Below are positions 35,201 to 42,986 of a stretch of DNA of 64,000 bases, in pieces. The position numbers and the translations under genes are program-made. The stretch's first letter is position 1; every line of letters starts with the position of its first letter. The notes under the pieces are model-generated. The model was not told the origin of the DNA, searched no databases, and was given only the letters and a program-made list of their open reading frames with translations. Where the stretch lies: NCBI GenBank assembly GCA_052170315.1, contig JBQNAT010000009.1, positions 29,297 to 93,296 of the forward strand, in the 5' to 3' direction. The DNA comes from UBA9732 sp052170315. Lineage in GTDB: Bacteria > Spirochaetota > Spirochaetia > Sphaerochaetales > Sphaerochaetaceae.

Positions 35201-37214
35201 GAGTTCAACTTCCAATATCTATGCCTTCGCAAGGCAAATGGGCAAGGCGGACAGCGATGTGGCGGATTCCGGTCGGTATGTATTTGCATTGGAAGCTCCC
35301 CGGATAACTGAAGAAGACATCCCGGGAGGAAAGAAAATCAGTATAATTGCCCCAAGCGGAAGCGGAGTTGTTCGATATACGAAAGATGGGCAGAATCCAA
35401 GCAGTTCGACGCCTGACACAGTTACAGCCGGTCAAACCATGGAAATTGAACTGAAGAGCGCAGGCGCTTATACGTTCAAGGCTAAATTCTTTGCTGATGA
35501 TGGAGTGTCTGACAGTTTCGTGACTGAAAAAACAATAACGGTCATCCAGCTGCAGAGTCCGGAGATTAACGTAACACCGGCTCCTTGGGAAGGCGACAAG
35601 TATGATGATTCTGTCACCGTAGCCTTCCAAAGCCCCAATGCAACTGGGTATTTGTATACAACAGGAGCCGGAGAACCTGATACCGAGGGCAATAACGTCA
35701 TCATAAATCAAAGCTCCACCATTAAGGTCAAAGCCCGGGGAATGGGATATGCTGACAGCCCGATAGCGAACAGGACATTCACACTGAAGCTTCAAAAGCC
35801 GACCATCACAGAAAAAGAGAAGATAGACGAAGGCATTATCTACACAATAAGCTGCGCTTCTCAGAAAGCAGGTCTTTACTATTCAACAGGAGGAGGGTCG
35901 CCCAATGAAACAGTGCCACAAAATGGAGAAGTTACAGTGACAGATAGCGCTACGCTAAAGGCGGTGGCTAAGAGGGATGGCTTTGCAGACAGTGATATCG
36001 TAAGCCAGAGTGTAAACATTCCGGTCTCAGATAATGTAACATTTAACCTGGAAGGAGGAACCTACAACGAGGAGAAGACTGTAACCCTCAGCGCAGCAGA
36101 CGGAGCTAAGATTTACTACACGACAGATAACACGGAGCCGTCTCCCAATACCGGCACAACTGTTTTTTACAATAGCCCGATTGCCGTGAATAAGAGCATG
36201 ACCATCAAGGTCATAGCCATAGAGCCGGGAAAGAAGAGAAGCGCTGTTCAGGAATCTGCTTACACACTAAAAGCACCTAAACTTAAAGAAAGTGAAATAG
36301 AGGATGGAAAGACCCAAATAACAGTAAAAGCTCCCTCCGGCTTTACAGTAAAGTATAAGAAGCAAGGAGCTGCAAATTGGACAATTTACGCAAGTCCATT
36401 TGATAAAGAAATCGGAAAAACCTATATCTTCATTCTCACAAGGGAAGGATGGATTGATGGCGTTGAGAAAACAAAGGTTGCAGAGCGATTTCCTTATGAG
36501 GTGGTGGAAGTTGAGGGTGGCACTATGAAGATGAGACGGGGTGGAATAGATGATGTAGATGTTACACTAACCGGCTTTTTCATGGGAAAATATGAGGTGA
36601 CGCAGGAACTTTATGAAGAGGTTATGGAGAATAATGAATGGAATTTTAACAATAAGCCTTCTTCTTTCAGCGACAATCCGGCTTCCGGAGAGAATCAGAA
36701 GAAGCGTCCGGTTGAAACGGTACGTTGGTATGATGCCGTTGCGTTTGCCAACCAACTTAGTAAAAAAAATGGGTTTATTGAATACTATATTTTAGGTAAT
36801 ATGCAATACGGCGGTTTTACTACTGTGACAATAAATCCCGATGCCAACGGCTACAGGCTGCCCACCATGGATGAGTGGGAGTACGCGGCGCGGGGTGGAA
36901 CCCTGAGCCGGGGCTACATATACGCGGGCGGGGACAACCCCGATGCTGTCGCGTGGTATAGCGACAACAGCGGGGGCAAGACCCATGAAGTTGGTAAGAA
37001 AGCTGCCAACGAACTGGGATTGTATGACATGAGCGGCAATGTGTATGAGTGGTGCTGGGACGAGACCGGAGGCTCATTCTCCTACAATTATCTTCGCGGT
37101 GGCAGCTGGGAAAGCCCTGATTACCACATTAAATCGTCCCACGTCGGCGCCTTAAGTATCCCGTCAGAAGGTTACAACACCTTCGGTATCCGGCTTGTGC
37201 GCTCCCTTGATTAA
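32226..37214 (+). CDS. giant lipoprotein: about 13 chitobiase-C-terminal-like repeats plus formylglycine-generating-enzyme-like domain
   Basis: A 1662-residue secreted protein. The N-terminus (KRNAGSIWKRAMMTALLMVA, then LCTCN) looks like a spirochaete lipoprotein signal, with modification at the cysteine before Asn. Residues 35-355 contain two or three unassigned repeated beta-domains. Residues about 358-1420 hold around 13 repeats of 70-85 residues related to the chitobiase/hexosaminidase C-terminal module (IWYTTDGTEPS, VYYTTDGTEPD, IYYTTDNTEPS), alternating between a GGKKVKL-type and an FNPxxGTY-type unit. The last 235 residues form an FGE/SUMF1-like domain: GFFMGKYEVTQELYEEVM, GYRLPTMDEWEYAARGG, LGLYDMSGNVYEWCWD, RGGSW. 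Base composition is G+C-rich up to about 35.3 kb and more A+T-rich after it. It is coupled to the upstream envelope protein. Adhesion or substrate binding is a guess. Confidence 0.82.
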   Translation: MMKRNAGSIWKRAMMTALLMVAMTVLCTCNMEFKPEERILSIEPSTKHLELKENHYELTLTKEILKKAGLESVDVIFLKAPKDNLPITHEDLEILDAQGNSGAVKVIAGKKDQRLTLRYSGKEMKLSADVGIEVVYENNYSIKERNLSVRLEGPDSSVDINDIGILINGDGNKALTVTEGALSEITLLGPDKDDSRVIKSDELKARTRILSSEENRKVSSGASRDIEWLYSGEDYDVAFRTTVSYTAQDMLLKVEPSVASVTLAGFSESLDVTNLSQLSAGHEGVTHKVESGVSSFKAVYSITGEKDIPAEAWANIKNEAGSTAVSTGETKDITFSYTDGAGLSAAFTVSVRYEAIVSTPDIDEEPAGDGYKVKLSSATGGCEIWYTTDGTEPSRGGLSSTLYTVEFNVEESGVTVKAIGWKEGWRLSEVRTLVLGTGRLDRPVFDKPDGFTAAGELTVSISGGEGETIKWETQSGRSGSGPSPQSVSLDRNDTISAVARKDGFKDSFKVSRSYKVQVLKPEGLIEDIEGGRKVKLSTATAGAVIYYTTKGEAPTSSSTPYPEGGIDFTDAVSYELKAVAVKENLTDSDIYEQTVTVARADSPSFNPVGREYDNALAALTISGVEGSRIVWYVNDVQKETPEDNPFNVSVPSPGSFTDGTVVRAYARKVGFADSDTVQQVYGFKAAKPSITPDSETPTTLNIKSNTASAVIMVASSDTESEPDESLFTQMTGSSHESENGKWVWAFARRDRFKKSDVAVYKVDADLTPPPRISPEPGTDGYEKQVTVTISAPAGLAPDTVKLSYRLGDDGVETPITDGGTLTISKDGVRLYAWAKQTGKIKSQPAERTYKILAQAPTIGEPENIIGGKRLRITAPEGVTVYYTTDGTEPDSGSPNSIAGGTYEDLPLTTVKTHTIKARSYADSVSPSRIAEKSVEVSSCEAPAFNPTPQGTYSEPQEITISHSGGGDIYYAKGQSDPGKDNYIKLTGNPITLSSTSNIYAFARQMGKADSDVADSGRYVFALEAPRITEEDIPGGKKISIIAPSGSGVVRYTKDGQNPSSSTPDTVTAGQTMEIELKSAGAYTFKAKFFADDGVSDSFVTEKTITVIQLQSPEINVTPAPWEGDKYDDSVTVAFQSPNATGYLYTTGAGEPDTEGNNVIINQSSTIKVKARGMGYADSPIANRTFTLKLQKPTITEKEKIDEGIIYTISCASQKAGLYYSTGGGSPNETVPQNGEVTVTDSATLKAVAKRDGFADSDIVSQSVNIPVSDNVTFNLEGGTYNEEKTVTLSAADGAKIYYTTDNTEPSPNTGTTVFYNSPIAVNKSMTIKVIAIEPGKKRSAVQESAYTLKAPKLKESEIEDGKTQITVKAPSGFTVKYKKQGAANWTIYASPFDKEIGKTYIFILTREGWIDGVEKTKVAERFPYEVVEVEGGTMKMRRGGIDDVDVTLTGFFMGKYEVTQELYEEVMENNEWNFNNKPSSFSDNPASGENQKKRPVETVRWYDAVAFANQLSKKNGFIEYYILGNMQYGGFTTVTINPDANGYRLPTMDEWEYAARGGTLSRGYIYAGGDNPDAVAWYSDNSGGKTHEVGKKAANELGLYDMSGNVYEWCWDETGGSFSYNYLRGGSWESPDYHIKSSHVGALSIPSEGYNTFGIRLVRSLD

Positions 37215-37396
37215 GGGACAAGCTACACCTTGTCAAGGTTGAAATCAATCTTGCCATAGGTCTGGTAAGGCTTCTTATTTTTCCTCTCTTTTAATGTGAC
37301 AATCTATGTTACTGCCGGCACGGAATTGTTTTTGATATGCGCTTGCCATTTTCAACGCATTGTAATACCATTATCTTAATGAAAAATGAATGGAAA

Positions 37397-38425
37397 ATGC
37401 AGCTTGTAAATACGAATGACGCGGTTGGTTGTGTCATATGCCATGATATAACAAGAATCGTTAAAGGTGTTGTAAAAGACGCTGTGTTCCGTAAGGGTCA
37501 CATTGTAACTAAGGAAGATATTCCGCTTCTTCTGAGTTTGGGTAAAGATCACCTTTATGTTTGGGAAACCAATGAAAATACTCTTCATGAGGACAATGCC
37601 GCTGAAGTTCTCAGAGGCATTTGTCAAGGTTGCAACATGGCTTCAAGCCCTGTCAAGGAGGGAAAGATAGAACTTGTTGCAAACTGTGACGGGCTGTTTA
37701 TGGCAGATGTAGAGCGTCTGAGAGCGCTAAACAGTTTGGGTCAGATGATGGTCGCGACAATTCCTTCAGGGTTCGCGGTTAGAAATGGACAGAAACTCGC
37801 AGGCATGAGGGTAATTCCCCTTGTGATAGGAAAAGAGCTGATGGAAGCTGCGAAGATTGTTGCGGGAAGTAGCCCGCTTCTGAATGTTATTCCATTTCGT
37901 TCAAGAAAATATGCTGTTGTTACAACAGGTAATGAAGTCTTCCACCATAGAATTGAAGACACTTTTACTCCCACGGTTGCGCAAAAGCTTTCAGAATATA
38001 GTTGTGAAATGATAGAGCACAGAGTGTCTGACGATGACAACACTAACATAGAAAACGCGATAGCGGATGTATTAAAAAACAAAAATGTGGAGCTGGTAAT
38101 TTGTACCGGAGGCATGAGTGTAGACCCTGACGATAAAACTCCGCTTGCGATAAAAAACAGCGGAGCCAGAATTGTAAGCTATGGAGCTCCCGTCCTGCCC
38201 GGTGCCATGTTTTTAATGGGCTATATGCCTGATGGAAAACCGATATGCGGTCTTCCGGGGTGTGTGATGTATTCGAAGAGAACAATTTTTGATTTGGTTC
38301 TTCCAAGGATAATGGCTGATATTCCGGTAACGTCACAGTATCTTGCAGGACTTGGACATGGTGGGTTTTGCCAAAATTGCAAGCCGTGCCATTTCCCGAA
38401 CTGCAGTTTCGGGAAAGGGGTCTGA
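37397..38425 (+). CDS. molybdopterin-binding protein (MoeA-related, Cys-rich C-terminus)
   Basis: About 343 residues related to the molybdopterin-binding domain of MoeA/MogA. The binding fold is visible in YAVVTTGNEVFHHRIEDTFT, LVICTGGMSVDPDDKTPLAI and the GLPGCVMYSKRTIFDL loop. Unlike standard MoeA it is shorter and ends in a cysteine cluster, GGFCQNCKPCHFPNCSFGKG, seen in related proteins of anaerobes. It probably handles molybdopterin or metal insertion. Three ATGs are in frame (37337, 37379, 37397); 37397 is chosen since it follows GGAA and starts the conserved region (MQLVNTNDAVG). First gene of the molybdenum operon. Confidence 0.8.
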   Translation: MQLVNTNDAVGCVICHDITRIVKGVVKDAVFRKGHIVTKEDIPLLLSLGKDHLYVWETNENTLHEDNAAEVLRGICQGCNMASSPVKEGKIELVANCDGLFMADVERLRALNSLGQMMVATIPSGFAVRNGQKLAGMRVIPLVIGKELMEAAKIVAGSSPLLNVIPFRSRKYAVVTTGNEVFHHRIEDTFTPTVAQKLSEYSCEMIEHRVSDDDNTNIENAIADVLKNKNVELVICTGGMSVDPDDKTPLAIKNSGARIVSYGAPVLPGAMFLMGYMPDGKPICGLPGCVMYSKRTIFDLVLPRIMADIPVTSQYLAGLGHGGFCQNCKPCHFPNCSFGKGV

Positions 38426-38426
38426 A

Positions 38427-38912
38427 ATGGCGTTTTCTGCTGGTGTTCTGACTGTTTCCGACCGCTCCTTTTCAGGCGAGCGTCCGGATAAAAGCGGGCC
38501 TCTTCTCATTGAATATTTGAAAAATAATGGCTTTGACGTAACAAAATATTCAGTGGTGCCGGATGAGCTTGGGGTTATAGAACAGAGTCTTATTGATATG
38601 GCCGATTCTCTGAAGGTGAATCTTGTTATTACAACGGGCGGGACCGGTGTTGCGCCACGCGACGTAACGCCGGAGGCTACGCTTAATGTGGCAACTAAAG
38701 CCGTACCCGGAATTTCTGAGGTTATAAGAATAACAAGTTTAAATAAAACAAGCCATGCAATGCTGTCACGTGGAGTTTCTGTTATAAGAGGAACCTGCCT
38801 TATTATAAACCTTCCGGGAAGTCCAAAAGCCTGTATTGAATCAATGGATGCAATCATAGAAGCACTCCCTCATGCATTAGGACTGCTGAGGGGTGAAAAA
38901 CTTGATTCGTAA
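38427..38912 (+). CDS. molybdopterin adenylyltransferase family (MogA/MoaB)
   Basis: A 161-residue single-domain protein that adenylylates molybdopterin before metal insertion. The signature LVITTGGTGVAPRDVTPEAT is complete, and the N-terminal AGVLTVSDRSFSGERPDKSG and C-terminal INLPGSPKACIESMDAI are as in the family. ATG at 38427 follows the upstream stop by one base with AAAGGGG six bases before it; earlier in-frame starts lie inside the preceding gene. MogA and MoaB cannot be separated by inspection. Confidence 0.92.
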   Translation: MAFSAGVLTVSDRSFSGERPDKSGPLLIEYLKNNGFDVTKYSVVPDELGVIEQSLIDMADSLKVNLVITTGGTGVAPRDVTPEATLNVATKAVPGISEVIRITSLNKTSHAMLSRGVSVIRGTCLIINLPGSPKACIESMDAIIEALPHALGLLRGEKLDS

Positions 38913-38933
38913 ATATTATTTTTGGAGGAAGAA

Positions 38934-39725
38934 ATGAAGAAGGGGATTGTTATTATGCTGATTTCCGTAATTTCTCTAGCTACCGTGTTCGCCCAGGCTT
39001 CAAATGAAGCAAAAGTCGACAAGACGGAACTTATTGTTTTCGCCGCCGCATCAATGACAGAGACCATGAAAACTATCAAGTCTCAGTACGAAAGCGAAAA
39101 TCCGAACGTATCAATAGTGTATAACTTTGATTCAAGCGGAACGCTCAAGACGCAGATAGAGCAGGGAGCCGACTGCGACCTTTTTATCTCTGCCGCTACA
39201 AAGCAGATGAAGGCGCTGAAAGATAAGAACCTGATAGACGTTACAACAGAGGTGAGTCTTCTTGAGAACAAAACAGCTCTTGCGGTTCCTTCCGGTAATC
39301 CAAAGGGGATAAAGTCATTCAGCCAGGTCGCCGAGCTTCTGAAAGAGGGTAAGGTTTTCCTTGCCATAGGAAACAGCGATGTTCCGGTTGGTCAGTACAC
39401 CCAGAAGATTTTCTCATATTTCGGAATTGACGAAAAAGCCGTGTCCGCGAACCTGACGTACGGCTCTAACGTAAAGGAAGTTACAACGCAGGTATCCGCC
39501 GGTTCAGTGGACTGTGGTATTATATACGCTACCGACGCTTTCAGCGCGGGACTTGAAGTTGTTGATACCGCTACAGAAAATATGACCGGAGGAAGGGTTA
39601 TATACCCTGCCGCAGTTCTTTCCGGCGCAAAGAACAGCGATGCCGCAAAGGCTTTCCTTTCATATCTTAAGACTTCGGAAGCAATGAAAGTTTTTGAAAG
39701 TGTCGGATTCGCATCGGCGCTCTGA
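38934..39725 (+). CDS. modA: molybdate ABC transporter substrate-binding protein
   Basis: A 263-residue periplasmic molybdate-binding protein. A signal peptide (KKGIVIMLISVISLATVFAQ) is followed by the mature start ELIVFAAASMTETMKTIKSQ, which carries the AAASMT oxyanion-binding serine region. Other ligands lie in FDSSGTLKTQIEQGADCDLF and VDCGIIYATDAF. ATG at 38934 is preceded by GGAGGAAG; the in-frame TTG at 38922 is part of that site. It is followed by a strong hairpin before modB. Confidence 0.94.
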   Translation: MKKGIVIMLISVISLATVFAQASNEAKVDKTELIVFAAASMTETMKTIKSQYESENPNVSIVYNFDSSGTLKTQIEQGADCDLFISAATKQMKALKDKNLIDVTTEVSLLENKTALAVPSGNPKGIKSFSQVAELLKEGKVFLAIGNSDVPVGQYTQKIFSYFGIDEKAVSANLTYGSNVKEVTTQVSAGSVDCGIIYATDAFSAGLEVVDTATENMTGGRVIYPAAVLSGAKNSDAAKAFLSYLKTSEAMKVFESVGFASAL

Positions 39726-39742
39726 CGGCATTGCCCGGCAAT

Positions 39743-39772
39743 AATCGTGCATACTTTTATGTATGCACGATT
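39743..39772 (+). promoter_or_regulatory. intercistronic stem-loop between modA and modB
   Basis: A perfect 12-bp inverted repeat (AATCGTGCATAC and GTATGCACGATT) with a 6-base loop lies between modA and modB, 17 bases before the modB ATG. The following sequence TTGTGTTG is not a strong T-run, so partial termination or 3'-end stabilisation of modA mRNA is more likely than full termination. Confidence 0.75.
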
Positions 39773-39788
39773 TTGTGTTGAGAACAGT

Positions 39789-40460
39789 ATGGATTGGTTT
39801 CCTCTATTAAATTCAATTAGAATAGCTTTTTTTGCGTCTATCATTGTTTATTTCACAGGGATTCTGCTTGCTTATTATGTTGCGAAGCTTCCAAGGCTGA
39901 TTAAAGGCATGCTTGATGTTTTCCTGACTCTTCCCCTTGTGCTTCCACCAACCGTTGTCGGCTTTTTTCTGATTCTGGTATTTGGAGCCAGAACTCCCAT
40001 TGGCGTTTTTCTTTCAAAATTCGGAATAAGATTTGTAATGACCTGGTATGGAGGAATAATATCCGCATCGGTAGTTGCTTTCCCATTGATGTACAGGACT
40101 GCCAGGGGAGCTTTTGAGTCGTTTGATGTTACTCTTCAGGAGGCGGGGCAGACGCTGGGACTTCGCAACTCATTCATATTCTGGCATGTGCGCATGCCTG
40201 CCTGCAGGCAGGGCATAACCGCCGGTGTGGTACTGGCGTTCGCAAGGGCTCTTGGAGAATATGGCGCGACAAGCATGCTTATAGGTTATACTCCGGGAAA
40301 AACGGCAACCATATCCACAACAGTCTATCAGTTGTGGAGAACGGACAATGAATCTCAGGCATTCGTTTGGGTTATGATAAATCTTGCCATAAGCGCAGTT
40401 GTGCTTCTGTCTGTCAACCTGCTTGAATCAAAGTCCGGGAGAGAAAGGAACAGAAAATGA
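39789..40460 (+). CDS. modB: molybdate ABC transporter permease
   Basis: A 223-residue inner-membrane permease with five to six helices. The start of the family fold (SIRIAFFASIIVYFTGILLA), the LPLVLPPTVVGFFLILVFGA segment, and the EAA-loop region ITAGVVLAFARALGEYGATS with the conserved G are present. In the EAA loop the usual basic/aliphatic run is replaced by MPACRQG, coded by a 16-bp perfect palindrome (40197-40212). ATG at 39789 is chosen since earlier in-frame starts lie within the hairpin. It overlaps modC by ATGA. Confidence 0.93.
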   Translation: MDWFPLLNSIRIAFFASIIVYFTGILLAYYVAKLPRLIKGMLDVFLTLPLVLPPTVVGFFLILVFGARTPIGVFLSKFGIRFVMTWYGGIISASVVAFPLMYRTARGAFESFDVTLQEAGQTLGLRNSFIFWHVRMPACRQGITAGVVLAFARALGEYGATSMLIGYTPGKTATISTTVYQLWRTDNESQAFVWVMINLAISAVVLLSVNLLESKSGRERNRK

Positions 40461-41167
40461 GTTTGAAAGTTGACATTCACAAACGGCTTGGAACTTTTTT
40501 GCTTGATTCGGTCTTTGAAACGGATGACCCGATTACAGGTTTTTTAGGACCAAGCGGATGTGGGAAAAGCATAACGCTCAAGTGCATAGCCGGAATTATG
40601 ACTCCTGATTGCGGTCATATTGAACTTGATGGCAGAATTCTTTACGACAGTGACAAACGTATCTGCGTAAGACCTCAGGACAGGCATGTGGGGTATCTTT
40701 TCCAAAGCTATGCTTTGTTTCCTACGATGAACGTGAGGAAAAACATAATGTGCGGGCTTGTCAGCGTAAAAGACCGGCAAGTTAAAGAAGAAAGGTATCA
40801 AAAGATGGTTGAATTGCTGCATCTTGACGGCCTGGACGACCATATGCCGTATCAGTTGTCCGGCGGACAAACTCAGAGAACCGCTATAGCCAGAATGCTT
40901 GTGAGCTCACCCGACCTTCTTTTGCTTGATGAGCCGTTTTCCGCGCTTGACTCATATTTAAGGAAAGGGCTTCAAAAAGAGCTTTCCAATTTGCTTGAGA
41001 AGATAGGGCGCCGAGCTCTGCTTGTTACGCATTCCCAAAGCGAGGTGCGAAAAATGTGTTCGCGTCTATATGTTATGGATGGCGGAAGAATAATAAGAGG
41101 TGGTGCCACAGAAGAAGTCTTTGCGGCTCCAAACAGTGAAAGGTGCGCGCTTCTTCTGGAGGAGTAA
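40457..41167 (+). CDS. modC: molybdate ABC transporter ATP-binding protein (no TOBE domain)
   Basis: A 236-residue ABC ATPase energising molybdate uptake. Walker A GPSGCGKSITLK is near residue 31, Q-loop YLFQSYALFP, signature LSGGQTQRTAIAR, Walker B LLLLDEPFSALD and the H-loop VTHSQSE are intact. Classical ModC is about 350 residues with a C-terminal molybdate-binding TOBE domain; this one ends after the ATPase fold, so feedback by molybdate through that domain is absent. It follows modB in a 4-base overlap. Confidence 0.92.
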   Translation: MSLKVDIHKRLGTFLLDSVFETDDPITGFLGPSGCGKSITLKCIAGIMTPDCGHIELDGRILYDSDKRICVRPQDRHVGYLFQSYALFPTMNVRKNIMCGLVSVKDRQVKEERYQKMVELLHLDGLDDHMPYQLSGGQTQRTAIARMLVSSPDLLLLDEPFSALDSYLRKGLQKELSNLLEKIGRRALLVTHSQSEVRKMCSRLYVMDGGRIIRGGATEEVFAAPNSERCALLLEE

Positions 41168-41168
41168 C

Positions 41169-42119
41169 TTGCGTGATAGTTTTTCCAGAGAAATAGATTA
41201 CTTAAGGCTTTCAGTCACTGACAGGTGCAATCTGCGGTGCAGATACTGTATTCCTGAAAGTGGCATAAAGCTTAAAGAGCATTCACAAATGCTCACAATA
41301 GAAGAGATGGTGACTGCCTCTATGGCCTGTGCTTCGTTAGGTATTCACAAAATAAGAGTTACAGGCGGTGAACCGCTTGTAAAGCGTGGCATAGTTGACA
41401 TATGCGGGCGTCTTGCATCCATAGCCGGAATTGATGAAGTCTGTATTACCACCAACGGCATAATGCTTCCGCCTTTCGCATCGGATTTGGTTAAAGCCGG
41501 CGTGAGGAGAGTCAACATAAGTCTTGATACTCTCAGACCTGAAAGGTATGCGTATATGACACGCATGGGTTGTCTGGATGATGCAATCAAAGGTTTGGAA
41601 TGCGCTCTTAATGCCGGTTTTGAAAAAGTTAAAGTCAACTCCGTTCTTATTGGTGGCTTCAATGATGATGAAGTTAAAAATCTCGCGATGCTGACAATGG
41701 AGTACCCGATAGATGTAAGATTTATTGAACTCATGCCAATGGGGCAGAGTTTTTTCTTTCCTCAAAACGCATTTGTGTCCGGCAGAACGGTTTTGGATTC
41801 CATACCGGAACTTGTGAAAGATGGGGTTGACGGAGTATCGCTGAACTACAGTTTTGACGGAGCTTTGGGTAAGGTAGGGCTGATAGAACCGTTGAGCAAT
41901 TCATTTTGCGCTTCATGCAACAGAATAAGAATCACGGCGGACGGAAATATTAAGCCGTGTCTGCACTCAAGTCGCGAATATTCCATAAAAGGGCTTCCGT
42001 ATGAGAAAATGAGAGAGGTTATTAAAGCGGCGATATTGAGCAAACCGCATGAACATGACATCCTGGGAGCAGAGCTTTTCAGCCATGCGGGTCGGACCAT
42101 GAACCAGATAGGAGGATGA
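41169..42119 (+). CDS. moaA: GTP 3',8-cyclase
   Basis: A 316-residue radical SAM enzyme for the first step of molybdopterin synthesis, GTP to 3',8-cyclo-GTP. The N-terminal cluster is CNLRCRYC near residue 20, and the C-terminal second iron-sulfur site is CASCNRIRITADGNIKPCL near residue 247. The protein ends in GG, the conserved C-terminal diglycine needed for activity. TTG at 41169 is taken as start because GGAGGAG ends 4 bases before it; the modC stop lies just upstream. All catalytic features are present. Confidence 0.95.
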   Translation: MRDSFSREIDYLRLSVTDRCNLRCRYCIPESGIKLKEHSQMLTIEEMVTASMACASLGIHKIRVTGGEPLVKRGIVDICGRLASIAGIDEVCITTNGIMLPPFASDLVKAGVRRVNISLDTLRPERYAYMTRMGCLDDAIKGLECALNAGFEKVKVNSVLIGGFNDDEVKNLAMLTMEYPIDVRFIELMPMGQSFFFPQNAFVSGRTVLDSIPELVKDGVDGVSLNYSFDGALGKVGLIEPLSNSFCASCNRIRITADGNIKPCLHSSREYSIKGLPYEKMREVIKAAILSKPHEHDILGAELFSHAGRTMNQIGG

Positions 42120-42121
42120 TT

Positions 42122-42610
42122 ATGGAGACGGATTTTACGCATTTTGATAACAGTGGCAATGTTCTGATGGTCAATGTCGGAGAAAAAAATATAAGTTCTC
42201 GTACGGCATCTGCCTCATGTATGGTCATGGTATCACAAAAAACGTTCAATCTGATACAATCCGGCGGCATGAAAAAGGGTGATGTTCTTGCAATTGCCCG
42301 GGTCGCGGGAATAATGGGCGCTAAGAAGACCTCAGACCTTATTCCGCTGTGTCACAATGTAGTAACTGACGGAATATCTCTGGATATAGCTCTTAATGAA
42401 TCCAAATGTTGTGTACAGATTTCCGCTTCCGTTTCATGTTCGGGGCGCACCGGTGTTGAAATGGAGGCGCTTACAGCGGTTTCTGTCGCCGCGTTGACTG
42501 TGTATGACATGTGCAAAGCCGTGCAGCGGGACATTGTTATAACTGATATAAAACTGGATTCAAAGACCGGTGGAAGTCGCGGGGACTTTAAGAGGGATTT
42601 CAATGCTTGA
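42122..42610 (+). CDS. moaC: cyclic pyranopterin monophosphate synthase
   Basis: A 162-residue MoaC, acting directly after MoaA. Conserved segments are IMGAKKTSDLIPLCHNV, TGVEMEALTAVSVAALTVYD and SKTGGSRGDFKRD, carrying the active-site histidine, glutamate, aspartate and lysine. ATG at 42122 is preferred over ATG at 42116 because AGGAGG lies 6 bases before the former and directly against the latter. It overlaps moaE by 8 bases. Confidence 0.95.
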   Translation: METDFTHFDNSGNVLMVNVGEKNISSRTASASCMVMVSQKTFNLIQSGGMKKGDVLAIARVAGIMGAKKTSDLIPLCHNVVTDGISLDIALNESKCCVQISASVSCSGRTGVEMEALTAVSVAALTVYDMCKAVQRDIVITDIKLDSKTGGSRGDFKRDFNA

Positions 42611-42986
42611 TGAGTGGCTTTCAGAAGCGATTTCTTTTGATGAAAATGCAAAAAACGGTATGTACCTGTTTCATGTTGGAACTGTAAGAGCTACTGCCAG
42701 AAAACAGGTAAGAGAAAATATTGTGTCGGATTGTGTCATTTCAATGGATGTGCGGTTTGACAATTCAAAGGTTCTTGAAGCTAGAGCCAAAGCTTTGCGA
42801 ATGGACGGTGTCAGTTATGTTCGCATTGCGGTTAATGAAGGAAAACTTCGGTTGGGCGGTATTATCATGACAGTTCTTGTCTGCGGTGACACAAGACCGC
42901 ATGTAATGGCGGCTATGGATAGTTTGCTCTGTGAACTCAAAACCGTATGCATAACGGAACATGAAAACTTCCGGTGCATATTGTAG
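42603..42986 (+). CDS. divergent MoaE-like protein (molybdopterin synthase large subunit)
   Basis: A 127-residue protein in the moaE position. Family traits are an early GTVRATAR segment (standard GxVR), SYVRIAVNEGKLRLGG, matching the standard ihRxGxLxxG region, and an ELKTVCITEHE tail. The lysine equivalent to E. coli MoaE Lys119 (in LKT) is present, but the tail that normally reads WKxE, with Lys126, is replaced by THE-type residues. No moaD was found nearby. Either the protein is a diverged MoaE with altered chemistry or it has another role. The ATG at 42603 lies within the end of moaC. Confidence 0.65.
   Translation: MLDEWLSEAISFDENAKNGMYLFHVGTVRATARKQVRENIVSDCVISMDVRFDNSKVLEARAKALRMDGVSYVRIAVNEGKLRLGGIIMTVLVCGDTRPHVMAAMDSLLCELKTVCITEHENFRCIL

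Noticed and set aside
37215..37396. Moco or tungsten-cofactor riboswitch before the molybdenum operon
   Set aside because: The 180-base gap does not show the conserved Moco-RNA segments on reading; a covariance search would be needed to claim one.
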